Of a stretch of DNA of 64,000 nucleotides, positions 7,808 to 16,800 are shown in pieces. Both the position numbers and the translations under genes were made by a program. The stretch is taken from the NCBI GenBank assembly GCA_007136405.1, contig SLHA01000054.1:1-64000 (forward strand). The letters run 5' to 3'. Source of the stretch: Candidatus Latescibacterota bacterium (GTDB lineage Bacteria > Latescibacterota > UBA2968 > UBA8231). The notes below the pieces were generated by a model. The model saw nothing but the letters and a program-made list of their open reading frames with translations. It made no database searches and had not been told where the DNA came from. Positions within the stretch are counted from its first letter, which is position 1, and the number at the start of each line of letters is the position of its first letter.

Positions 7808-9064
7808 CTACAGAAAAAAACCGATGGTGCTTCCTGTCATCATGGTAGCCAGCGTGCCGCCGGCGATGGAGCGCATGCCCAGCCTTGCCAGGTCAGGGCG
7901 TCGCTCCGGCGCTATACCGCCAATGCCTCCGATCATGATGGCTAACGAACCGAAGTTGGCGAAGCCGCACAGCGCATACGTGGTTATGATGAAGCTTCTC
8001 ATGCTGAGCGGGCTTTCCGTCTGCATGAGCGAGCTGAGCTCGATATAGGCGACGAACTCGTTTAGAACGGTTTTGACACCCATGAGTTCGCCGACCGTGC
8101 CTGTCTCCGACCAGCTGACACCCATCAGCCACACGAAGGGCCGGAACACGAAACCGGCCAAGGCTTCCAGACGCCAGTTGCTTCCCGTGTGCACCAGTTG
8201 ACCGAGCCAGCCCAGCAGTTCGTTGCCGAGGGCGACCAGGCCGATGAAAGCGATCAGCATGGCGATGATGTTGAGGACCAGGTGCATGCCCTCCGCGGCG
8301 CCCTGAGCCGCCGCGTCCAGAGTGTTGCGGCTTTTTTCGTCTCTTGATACGGATACCTGGCTGCCTGCGGTGCGCGGCTGCTCCGTCTCCGGAATCATGA
8401 CCTTGGCGATCACGATGGCAGCCGGAGCGCTGATGATGGAGGCGATCAAAAGGTGCCCGGCGCTGTCTGGCATGACATCCGCCAGTATGACCGAGTAGAC
8501 GACCATGACGGTACCGGCGATGGTGGCCATCCCTCCGGTCATCAGGCAGAAGAGCTCGCTTTGGGTCAGCCGTTTGACGTACGGCCTGATGAGCAATGGT
8601 GCCTCCGTCATGCCCAAAAATATGTTGGCCGCCATGCCCACGCTCTCCGCGGAGCTGATCCCGAACGCCCGCTGCATGCAGCGACCGAGCTGTCCGATGA
8701 TCCACGGGAGAACGCGATGGTAATACAATATGCGGCAAAGCGCGGCGACGAAGATGAGGATGCCGGCCATCTCCAGGGCGAACATACCGCCGTACTGGCG
8801 CGTGAACTGCTCGTTTGTAACACCGCTGAAGAGAAGCGACTGGTTGGCGCGCAAGGCGGTTGCCTGGAGCAGGGCAACAAAACTACCAGCAACGTAGAAC
8901 AGCGGCTTGCGAACCGACGGCTGCAACAAGGCGGCAGCCAGAGCAAACTGCAGAGCCACGCCGATGGCGGTGGTCTTCAAAGGGAAAGGGCCGGAGCGCT
9001 TGCCAACCAGCCACGCGCAAGCCACAAGGGCCATATAGCCCACAGCGCTGTGGATGAACTGCAT
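7808..9064 (-). CDS. Concentrative nucleoside transporter (CNT/NupC family)
   Basis: This 418-residue inner-membrane protein has about eight to ten hydrophobic segments. It would import nucleosides with H+ or Na+. Diagnostic CNT motifs are IFLGMTEAPLLIRPY in the middle, then ETGTVGELMG..TVLNEFVAY, and CGFANFGSLAI near the C-terminus. A short charged cytoplasmic stretch (TEQPRTAGSQVSVSRDEKS) separates the two halves. Length is normal for the bacterial family. The ATG at 9064 lacks a strong Shine-Dalgarno. A TTGACA at 9132-9137 (minus) could be its -35, but no good -10 follows. The neighbouring sugar-metabolism genes suggest uptake of nucleosides as a carbon source, which is inference. Confidence 0.92.
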   Translation of the reverse strand: MQFIHSAVGYMALVACAWLVGKRSGPFPLKTTAIGVALQFALAAALLQPSVRKPLFYVAGSFVALLQATALRANQSLLFSGVTNEQFTRQYGGMFALEMAGILIFVAALCRILYYHRVLPWIIGQLGRCMQRAFGISSAESVGMAANIFLGMTEAPLLIRPYVKRLTQSELFCLMTGGMATIAGTVMVVYSVILADVMPDSAGHLLIASIISAPAAIVIAKVMIPETEQPRTAGSQVSVSRDEKSRNTLDAAAQGAAEGMHLVLNIIAMLIAFIGLVALGNELLGWLGQLVHTGSNWRLEALAGFVFRPFVWLMGVSWSETGTVGELMGVKTVLNEFVAYIELSSLMQTESPLSMRSFIITTYALCGFANFGSLAIMIGGIGGIAPERRPDLARLGMRSIAGGTLATMMTGSTIGFFL

Positions 9065-9284
9065 CGAGCCATCAGGGAGCGAGTGGAATCACGCAACACG
9101 AGTTCAAGAAGAACGGTAGATGACGCTTGAATGTCAAGACCGCCGAACCGTGGAAGGATAGTCTAATATGTTGTAGCAGTGTTTGATGCAGCTGGAGGAT
9201 GGCGGCCATGCAAGATAGTCTGCCATCCTCTGCAGGATGCTGCAGGAATGCGCCGGCCCGGCTCTGGACCGGGTGACCAGGATG

Positions 9285-10022
9285 TCAGGGCGAGGGAGCA
9301 CCGCGATCCTGCGGCTGCCAACCGACGATATCGCGGGCGTTGTCCATGTCGAATTTGAGCTCGCTGCCCAGCGAGGCCGCGTAAAAAATACCGAACCGGG
9401 GGTGCGGAGCTTCCAGACAGCAGGCCGTGAGCTCGGCCATGTCGCGTGAACTGAGCCAGCGGTTCATGCCGGGGGAGTATTCCTGGTTGGGGGTCTCCGT
9501 GTTCGGGAAGTTGGCTATGCGAATGCAGTACACCGACATGCCGAAGGCATCGTGGTAGTACCGCCCCAGCGCTTCGCCGTAGGCCTTGCTGACGCCATAC
9601 ATGCTGTCGGGACGCACCGGGGCATCCGGCCGGCTGATCTGACCTTCCTTTTCGTAGAAACCGGTTACGTGGTTGGTGCTGGCAAAGATGACCCGGGGCA
9701 CGCCGTTGATACGGGCGGACTCGAAGATGTTGTAGGTGCCGCGAATATTGGTCTCCATGATCATCTGCGCGTACCGGGCACGTGGATACCCGCGTCTGCC
9801 GTTGGCTATGCCCAGGTGGATGATGGCATCCACTCCGGCGCCGGCTTCCACCATGCATTCGAAATCGGCCAGGTCGGACAGAACGATCTCGTCCTCGGGC
9901 TGGACTTCCGGTACGCTGCTGTGAAACAGGAGGCGAAATCGGTAACGATCCCTCAGATGATCTCTGATGGCTGTGCCCACCTTGCCTGCGGCTCCTGTGA
10001 TGAGGAGTTTCCTGCGGTTCAT
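9285..10022 (-). CDS. NAD-dependent epimerase/dehydratase family protein, uronate-dehydrogenase-like
   Basis: This 245-residue extended SDR begins MNRRKLLITGAAGKVGTAI with the Rossmann GxxGxxG. The active site is ASTNHV (Ser/Thr) followed by YGVSKAYGE (Tyr-x3-Lys). The substrate loop RIANFPNTE and overall length are closest to hexuronate dehydrogenases, which oxidise galacturonate or glucuronate to the lactone. The specific substrate is not proven. The ATG at 10022 has GGAG six bases upstream, better than the ATG at 10046. A separate promoter lies at 10088-10116. The gene lies between a nucleoside transporter and a glycosyl-phosphate transferase, all on the minus strand. Confidence 0.85.
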   Translation of the reverse strand: MNRRKLLITGAAGKVGTAIRDHLRDRYRFRLLFHSSVPEVQPEDEIVLSDLADFECMVEAGAGVDAIIHLGIANGRRGYPRARYAQMIMETNIRGTYNIFESARINGVPRVIFASTNHVTGFYEKEGQISRPDAPVRPDSMYGVSKAYGEALGRYYHDAFGMSVYCIRIANFPNTETPNQEYSPGMNRWLSSRDMAELTACCLEAPHPRFGIFYAASLGSELKFDMDNARDIVGWQPQDRGAPSP

Positions 10023-10087
10023 GCGCTGCTCCTGTGGCGTGCTCATATGAAAAATGCCCTGCCCGACATCAACGAAAAAGAACCGTC

Positions 10088-10116
10088 AATACAGCAGGCT
10101 CCGGCCGTGCTGTCAA
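10088..10116 (-). promoter_or_regulatory. sigma-70 promoter of the epimerase gene
   Basis: On the minus strand TTGACA (10116-10111), a 17-nt spacer and TGTATT (10093-10088). The -35 overlaps the stop codon of the upstream transferase gene, giving the epimerase its own transcript with a leader of about 60 nt. Confidence 0.6.
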
Positions 10117-11258
10117 CCCATACGGTGGCGGCGCGTCTGTGCGTCGGCACCACCAACCCCCACCAGAACCAGCAGATAACCCAGCCCCACCAGCATGGCC
10201 TGATGATAGGCGAGACGCAGCAGAAACAGTGCTGGCAGGCCGCCGATCAGGGTGGCTGTGCAGATTACCGCGACGGCGCCCCGGCGGGACAGTCCCAATG
10301 CCACAAGGCGGTGGCTGATGTGATTGTTGTCCCCTATCCAGGGTGGCATGCGGTTCGCAATCCGGATCGCGGTGACGCTGCAGAGATCGTACGTCGGAAC
10401 CAAAAAGAGGAGCAGCGGGGCCAGCCAGGCCGCGGCACGGTCCGGAGTCTGCGCCAGCTGGCGACTCAACAGGGAAGCGGTGCTGCTGGCCACAAAACCG
10501 GTGAACAGTGCGCCTGCATCCCCCATGAAGACCGAAGCCGGAGGTAGGTTGTACCGCAGGAATCCCACCAACGCGCCTGTCAGGGTGGCGGCCAGCAGAA
10601 AGACGACAGGTTCTCCGCTAACCCAGGCCATGACGGCCATCAAGACGCCCATCAACGCAGCCATGCCGGCGGCCAATCCGTCCATGTTGTCCAGGAAGTT
10701 CACGGCATTGGTCAAAGCCAGAATCCAGAGCAGCGTGCCGGCCAACGGCGCCCAATGGCCCGATCCCAGAGGCAGGCGGAACGATGGACAGTACCACAGC
10801 AGGGCGAATCCGGCGACTGCCTGCGCCAACAGCCGGGGTAGTGCGGGTAACGTGCGGCGGTCATCCAGCAGGCCTGTAAGGAGGATGGCGGTACTGCAGA
10901 GTATCAGTACCCCCGTCGGGCGCCACCAGGACGCTGGCGGCAGCTGCAGACCCGTCAGTGCGACGGTAACCGGCAGGGTCAGGAGCACCAGGCTGAAGGC
11001 CAGCCCGATCGTCAACCCGGCGTACGGTGTTGCTTGTCGATGGGATTTGTGCGCCGCTGACCGTGGACGGTCGACCAGGCCGACACGCCAGGCCGCCCGG
11101 CGGATGGGCGGTACGAGCAGCAGCACCAGCAACATGGCGCCGAACGGGAAAAAAAGAAGGTATGGCAAAGCCTTTGCATGGAGGCCCGGCAGGGTATTGA
11201 CCGGCCTGGCGGACCTTCGGTCAGGGTCCAGACTGCTGGACAGCAGCGAGTGGTGCAT
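10113..11258 (-). CDS. Glycosyltransferase family 4: undecaprenyl-phosphate sugar-1-phosphate transferase (WecA/TagO-like)
   Basis: This 381-residue integral membrane protein has about ten or eleven hydrophobic helices. It would move a GlcNAc- or similar sugar-1-phosphate from the UDP-sugar to undecaprenyl phosphate, starting O-antigen, capsule or another envelope glycan. Family motifs are LLDDRR (D132, D133), NAVNFLDNMDGLAAG (N187, D190, D193), VFMGDAGA and a cytoplasmic DNNHISHRL loop resembling the substrate-selecting region of WecA. MraY-type features are not seen. No strong Shine-Dalgarno precedes the ATG at 11258. It is divergent from the DegT gene, whose product could make an amino sugar used in the same glycan. 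Confidence 0.9.
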   Translation of the reverse strand: MHHSLLSSSLDPDRRSARPVNTLPGLHAKALPYLLFFPFGAMLLVLLLVPPIRRAAWRVGLVDRPRSAAHKSHRQATPYAGLTIGLAFSLVLLTLPVTVALTGLQLPPASWWRPTGVLILCSTAILLTGLLDDRRTLPALPRLLAQAVAGFALLWYCPSFRLPLGSGHWAPLAGTLLWILALTNAVNFLDNMDGLAAGMAALMGVLMAVMAWVSGEPVVFLLAATLTGALVGFLRYNLPPASVFMGDAGALFTGFVASSTASLLSRQLAQTPDRAAAWLAPLLLFLVPTYDLCSVTAIRIANRMPPWIGDNNHISHRLVALGLSRRGAVAVICTATLIGGLPALFLLRLAYHQAMLVGLGYLLVLVGVGGADAQTRRHRMG

Positions 11259-11354
11259 GGTCTGGGTTAACGGTTTTCCCTAATATATCCGCTGATCGCA
11301 ATGCCAACCATAGCTGCGCGACCCGGTGTCGCTGCGGCTGACCAGGAGAAAGAC

Positions 11355-12593
11355 ATGGACAAGCTGGCTCTTGACGGGGGAGACAAGGTCAGACCGGAGC
11401 CGTTTCCCAAGCGGCATCTGTTCGGGGCGCAGGAGCGCGATGCCGTTCTGGCGCTGTTCGAACGTGCCATACAGACCGGCGACGCCATCGGCTACAACGG
11501 CCCCGAGGAACAGGCGTACGAAGCCGAATTCGCCGCTTACATGGGCGGCGGCTACGCCGACATGGTAAATTCCGGCAGTTCGGCGTTATATGTGGCCCTG
11601 GGCGCGCTGTGCCTGCAGCCTGCCGGCGAAGTCGTGGTGCCTCCCATAACCGATCCCGGCGGAGTCATGCCGGTGGCGCTGCTGAACCTGGTGCCGGTGG
11701 TGGCCGATTCCCTGCCGGACACCTTCAACGCCGGCCCGGAGCAGATCGAGGCGGTGCTGACACCGCATACCCGGGCCATAGTGGTGGCTCACATCGCCGG
11801 AGAGCCTGCTGACATGGATCCAGTCCTGGAACTGGCCCGGTCCCGGGACATACCTGTGGTAGAGGACTGTGCCCAGGCTCACGGAGCCCGGTACAGGGGG
11901 CGGTTGGTCGGTACCCTGGGGAGTATCGCCGCGACATCGACGATGAGCGGCAAACACCACGCCACCGGACCTCAGGGCGGGGTGGTATACACCCAGGATG
12001 AAGCGCTGTACTGGGAAGCCAAGCGTTTTGCCGACCGCGGTAAGCCGTTCAACCTGGAGATCGCTTCCAATGTGCGCGCCGGTCTGAATCTGAACGGCAA
12101 CGATCTGGCGGCCGCCATCGGGCGCATCCAGCTGTCGCGGTTGCCGGCGATGGTTGCGCGTCGCCGGGAGATTGCCGGGAGCATCAAGGCAGGGATGAGC
12201 GGTTTACAGGCTGTGGGTCCCGGGCGCGAGCTCGATGGCGTGGAATCCGTATACTGGTTCATGCGGTTCAAGGTGGACGCCAGCCTTCTCACGGTGGACA
12301 AGGCGGGTTTCACCCGGGCTCTGGCTGCGGAAGGTATCCCCGTCAATCCCTCTTACCGGCACATTCCTGCGGAAGCCGCCTGGTTCCGCGAGCGCCGCGT
12401 TTTTCCCGGCAGCGACTATCCCTGGGGGTTGCCGGATTACCAGGGCAATCGGGATGCGGTGTATGCCTGCCCGAACGCCGTAGAGGCTGCGGAGAGCCAT
12501 TTCTGTATTTCGATCCATGAGAATTTCACCGACGCTGAAGTGGACTCTATCCTGGAGGCCCTGCGCAAGGTGGAGGCGGCTTATCTGCGCTGA
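11355..12593 (+). CDS. DegT/DnrJ/EryC1/StrS family PLP-dependent aminotransferase
   Basis: This 412-residue protein would transaminate a keto-sugar, often a nucleotide sugar for surface glycans. It shows the fold-type I pattern: NSGSSALYVALGAL for phosphate binding, VVEDCAQAHGA with D171 for the pyridine nitrogen, and MSGKHH with K200 at the Schiff-base position. The family usually has SFF.TK before the lysine, so this is a divergent member. The ATG at 11355 has GGAG six bases upstream and is preferred over an in-frame ATG at 11301. The gene is divergent from the sugar-phosphate transferase. Its stop codon is the first three bases of a 25-bp tandem repeat. Confidence 0.9.
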   Translation: MDKLALDGGDKVRPEPFPKRHLFGAQERDAVLALFERAIQTGDAIGYNGPEEQAYEAEFAAYMGGGYADMVNSGSSALYVALGALCLQPAGEVVVPPITDPGGVMPVALLNLVPVVADSLPDTFNAGPEQIEAVLTPHTRAIVVAHIAGEPADMDPVLELARSRDIPVVEDCAQAHGARYRGRLVGTLGSIAATSTMSGKHHATGPQGGVVYTQDEALYWEAKRFADRGKPFNLEIASNVRAGLNLNGNDLAAAIGRIQLSRLPAMVARRREIAGSIKAGMSGLQAVGPGRELDGVESVYWFMRFKVDASLLTVDKAGFTRALAAEGIPVNPSYRHIPAEAAWFRERRVFPGSDYPWGLPDYQGNRDAVYACPNAVEAAESHFCISIHENFTDAEVDSILEALRKVEAAYLR

Positions 12594-12708
12594 GTCCGGC
12601 CGCCACGGCCACCGCCGAGTCCGGTGACACGGCCACCGCTGAGTCCGGCCGCCACGGCCACCGCTGAGTCCGGCCGCCACGGCCACCGCTGAGTCCGGCA
12701 CCGACAGG
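12591..12708 (+). repeat. 25-bp tandem repeat starting in the aminotransferase stop codon
   Basis: Units begin TGAGTCCGG and end CACGGCCACCGC. Copies lie at 12591-12615, 12616-12639 (24 bp, diverged), 12640-12664 and 12665-12689, with a partial at 12690-12708. The downstream GCGGTGGCCGTG can pair with any unit end, so a nascent RNA could form alternative GC-rich stems. Confidence 0.88.
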
Positions 12709-12773
12709 CGGTGGCCGTGCATTCAGTGCAGACCGGAGTCTATAATCGGCGGCACCCGTCGCGGACATGGACC

Positions 12774-12861
12774 CTGGCGGTCACCTTGAGCAACGGTGCC
12801 GAGTACTGTGAACCACCCTGGCGGTCACCGTGAGCAACGGTGCCGAGTACTGTGAACCGCC
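12774..12861 (+). repeat. 44-bp tandem duplication
   Basis: Two 44-bp copies (12774-12817, 12818-12861) begin CTGGCGGTCACC and differ at only two bases. They lie between convergent genes and no coding reading is convincing. Confidence 0.88.
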
Positions 12862-12897
12862 TGTCTTTCTGACTGGATACGCGCCACGATGTGCCGC

Positions 12898-13569
12898 TCA
12901 GGCAAACTCCAGGGGGCAAAAGCTCTCCGGCTGATGGAAATTGGGTCGCGGTCCACCCACCGGGGCCCAGGCGCCCCAATGGGGGTGTGAGGTGGCGTCA
13001 CCGCATTTGTAGAAATTGCCCCGCCAAACGGTTCCCGCAGTGGGCGCGGGGGCGTCGAAGTACTTGCCGAACAGGGCGAAAGGCAGATGGTATTCGATGG
13101 TCCAGGTGGTCGGACGGGTGATCTCCGGCTCGACTGTTACGGGCATGGAATGAGCCATGGGAATACTGGCTCCGTCTGCCGCGGCCATACCGAAGGTTGC
13201 CTGCCCGGCTGCCTTCTCCTGTGTCGAGGCACACCGGTGCACCAGCATGGTACCGCCGCAATTGACTTCGAAATTGAAATAGGCATCGGAGTCCGGCACC
13301 GGCGCCACGAAAAACTCGACGCAGCTGTCCTGGCAGACGCTGTCCTGGAAATGCTGCGCGACAGCATGTACGTAACGGTCTTCGACCCGGAACACGATGG
13401 CCAGGCCATCCGCGTCGTACAGCAGGCGGGCCCGGGTAACGGGATGGTGGCCGGAGTCCGGCCAGGGAAAATGGTCGATCTGCAGGGTATCGGCCTGATC
13501 CCAGCGGGGATTGTCCCAGTCGGCGTCAGGCGGGTCCAGATGGGGAACGGAGCGAATGGTATAGTGCAT
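12898..13569 (-). CDS. Carbohydrate-binding family 9-like protein
   Basis: This 223-residue protein matches stand-alone CBM9-like proteins: an N-terminal strand followed by DWDNPRWDQADTLQ, then TRARLLYDADGLAIVF, DSCVEFFVAP, YFNFEVNCGG, and a C-terminal WGAWAP...NFHQPESFCPLEF. Family members bind sugars but many stand-alone proteins have no proven ligand. There is no signal peptide, unlike secreted CBM9 modules, so a cytoplasmic role is likely. The ATG at 13569 is preceded by AGGAAGG. A perfect -10 (TATAAT on minus, 13637-13632) lies about 65 bases upstream with a weak -35. The gene is divergent from the large metallopeptidase gene. Confidence 0.85.
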   Translation of the reverse strand: MHYTIRSVPHLDPPDADWDNPRWDQADTLQIDHFPWPDSGHHPVTRARLLYDADGLAIVFRVEDRYVHAVAQHFQDSVCQDSCVEFFVAPVPDSDAYFNFEVNCGGTMLVHRCASTQEKAAGQATFGMAAADGASIPMAHSMPVTVEPEITRPTTWTIEYHLPFALFGKYFDAPAPTAGTVWRGNFYKCGDATSHPHWGAWAPVGGPRPNFHQPESFCPLEFA

Positions 13570-13890
13570 GATGCCTTCCTCACGGTGACGGTCAACCAGG
13601 TGAATCCCAGGTACTACGGACGATGACCTGGATTATAAGCCCGCATGCAGCGGAACGAAAGCAGCGTATCACCAGGGCCGGCCGAGGTGCCACCAGACGG
13701 TCGCGGTCTGCGCCGCCACTGCGCCACGCAGGGTCCGGTCAAGGGCGCCAACAGCATTCGATGCCAACGACTGCCAGAACTACACCCCCGAACTCCGCCA
13801 TGGACTGCGGCGGTTGAATGCCCGTACGACGTTTCGTTGACACTGGTATGGCGGCCGGATATCTTAAAGACAAGTACGTGATCCGTCCGC
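13570..13890. other. Divergent intergenic region, about 320 bp
   Basis: It carries the minus-strand -10 for the CBM9-like gene and the plus-strand promoter for the metallopeptidase gene. Apart from these, I see no gene, repeat or stable RNA. Confidence 0.5.
13837..13865 (+). promoter_or_regulatory. sigma-70 promoter of the metallopeptidase-barrel gene
   Basis: TTGACA (13837-13842), a 17-nt spacer and TATCTT (13860-13865). The predicted start is near 13872, so the leader is only about 20-60 nt depending on which start codon is used. Confidence 0.78.
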
Positions 13891-16800
13891 ATGGAAAACC
13901 TCCGCTTCTTGGCCATAAAGAGAGTGCATTTGGGCTACCTACCGGCTATTCGCAAGCTTCTGCTGGCTCTTTGTTTCTTGGGAATGCCGGTGTGGCAGGT
14001 GACCCAGGCCCAGGCGCAGTTGCAGACTATCGTCACGCGGCATTTCCGTGTGCATTTTCAGGCTGGCGCGCAAGGAACCGCCCGGCGGGTGGCGGAGACC
14101 GCGGAAGAAGTCTTCGCGCCGCTGGCCGCGGCCTTCGACTACTACGACGACTTTCAGACCATCCATGTGCTGGTGCTGGACAATTCGGACATGCTGGGGC
14201 AAGGCATGGCCAACTATTATACCAACACCATCTATCTGTGGGCGACGAATCTGGATCACGAACTGCGCGGCACGCACAACTGGATCCGTAATGTCCTGAC
14301 GCATGAGTTGACGCACATCATCACCCTCAATAAGGCGCGGCAGCGGTGGCCGTTCCAGTTCGCCGTGCTCCGGGTCGGGCGATACGACTCCAATCCGGAT
14401 ATCAGCTTTACATTTCCACTCTATCACATGAATACGCCACGCGGGTGGGCCGAAGGCATCGCGCAATACGGCCCCCATCGTTTCGGTTACGAGGCCTGGG
14501 ACTCGCACAGGGACATGGTTCTGCGCATGGCTGCGCTGGAGGACGACCTGCTGTCCTACGCGGAGATGGGCACCGTCATGGATCGCACCGGCAAGTACTA
14601 CGGAGAACTGCTGTACAACCAGGGCTACGCCATGATGCTGTACATCGAGGATCAGTACGGCGCGGACAAGGTGGATGCACTGGGGTTGCATGCCGGTTCC
14701 ATGAGCTTCGATCCTGCCGTTCGACGGGTTTTGGGCATATCGGCGGATCGGTTGTACGCGGACTGGAAAGCCCACATCACCAGCGGGTACCAGGACCACG
14801 CTGCGGCCATCCGCGCCGAGGGACTGTTCACGGGCGAGCCTCACGAGGAGTTGAACCAGGGAATCATCGAATACCATCCCCGGTATTCGCCGGACGGTAC
14901 CCGGCTGGCCTTCATCAGCAGCGAGCACCGGGAATTCGCCATACCCTACCTGCGTATCCATGATATCGCATCCGGCGAAACCCGCACGTTGAAGGGGCAT
15001 GTGGACTCGCGTGTATCCTGGTCGCCGAACGGGCAGGAAATCCTTTTTGCCCGCAACAAGGACGGGTTTAACGATCTGTTCATCTACAACCTGGAGACCG
15101 AGCGCGAGCGGCGGATCAGCGCCCGGCTGCGAGCCAAGGACCCGGCGTTTTCGCCGGACGGTAGACGGATAGCGTTCGTGCACAACGCCGATGGAACCAA
15201 CAACCTGGCGTTGATCGACCCGGACGGCACGAACCTGGCTTACCTGACCAACAACGACGACGGCACCCAGTACTGGGCGCCGCACTGGTCACCGGATGGC
15301 CAGTGGATCCTGTTCAACGCCTTCCGGGAGGGGTCCCGGGATATCGTCATGATCCGTGCGGACAGCCCACCGCGCCCCAAAGACTATGGCATACGGGATC
15401 GCCGTCAGGCTTCTCAGCCGGACTCCCTGGCCGTCTTTCCGGATTCTCTCGCCATACCGCACCCGGACACCTCCGGTTTTCGCCTGCTGGTGAGTACGGT
15501 CTTCGATGAGCGCGACCCCTGCTGGCTTCCGGACGGCAGCGGTTTCGTATTTGCCTCGGATCGCACCGGCGTGTTCAACCTGTACCAGTACACCATGGAG
15601 ACCGGTGACATACAGCAACTGACCAATGTGCTGGGAGGGGCCTTCACGCCCACCGTGGCGGGGGACGGGCGGGTCACCTACAGCGGCTATCAGGCCAACG
15701 ATTACAGCCTGTACGAGTTCCAACTGGGTGAGTACTCGCAGGCAGTGCCGGCGGAGCCTGCCGTGGACCGGGATTACCTGACGCTGCAGCAACTGCCCAG
15801 TCTGCAGGACGAATACACGGTGTCGCCATACCGCGGACGTCAGATACTGAGTTGGGTGCCCATCTTGGAGGTGGGGCCGACGTATGTGGGCGACACCTTC
15901 GGACTCAACCAGGTCAAGTTGGGGATCCAGGGGTCTTCCGGTGAAATGCTGGGTAGAGAACGCTTGACCGCGTGGGGACTGCTCGGTAAGAATTTTCGGG
16001 AAGATACGGATCTGAACGTCGATCTCGGGATGTACTACCAGCGATATTTACTGCCGCTGGAAGGGCATGGCCGGGTCTTCAACCCCATGCTGTATATCGG
16101 GGCGCAATGGCGGCGGATCAGCAATCTGCTGACGGATACCCAGGAAACGCTGGTGGATGTCGTACCGGCAGGCAACCTGTTCCCGGTCCCGGCTGATACC
16201 GCGAACCTGGTCATTCCCGCGGCGGAGCAGCACTGGTACCAGGCCGTCGAACGTCACGACCTTATCCAGAGTACCATCAGTCATCTGGCCGTGGGGGTGG
16301 AGCTGCCGCTGACGCGGCGTCAACGGCTCAACCTGCAGTATGCCTGGAGGGATCTGAACGAGGACTGGGTGCTGCGGCGTTTCCACGTCAAGGACCAGGT
16401 TTACATCGTGCAGGACGGCATGGACATCACGGCCCAGCTGCCGCCCGCGGTGCAGGCCCAACTCGGCCGGGACAGTGTCATGGTGCACGCCGAGGACACG
16501 CGGGCCTACCACAGCGGGATGAACTTCTACTCGGCCCATGATCTGGGTGTCAGCTGGCACTACCGGTCCGTGCAGCCCACAGCCAACCGGGCCATCAACC
16601 CCAAGGGACGCGCCCTGGGGCTGCTGTACCGCTATCATCATCCCACCGTGGTGGACTTCCTTTCGGACCAGGGAATCGACGACCAGGGCCAGCGCCGGGG
16701 AGAGCATGTAGACGATTTGGGTTTTCCGACGGACGCATACGGTGTCCGTCAAGATCGCCTGGTACCGGTGGAGCGGGACCTGCAGGTGAACGAATACGCG

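Noticed and set aside
12591-12861. CRISPR array
   Set aside because: Units are contiguous with no unique spacers, and no cas genes are in the window.
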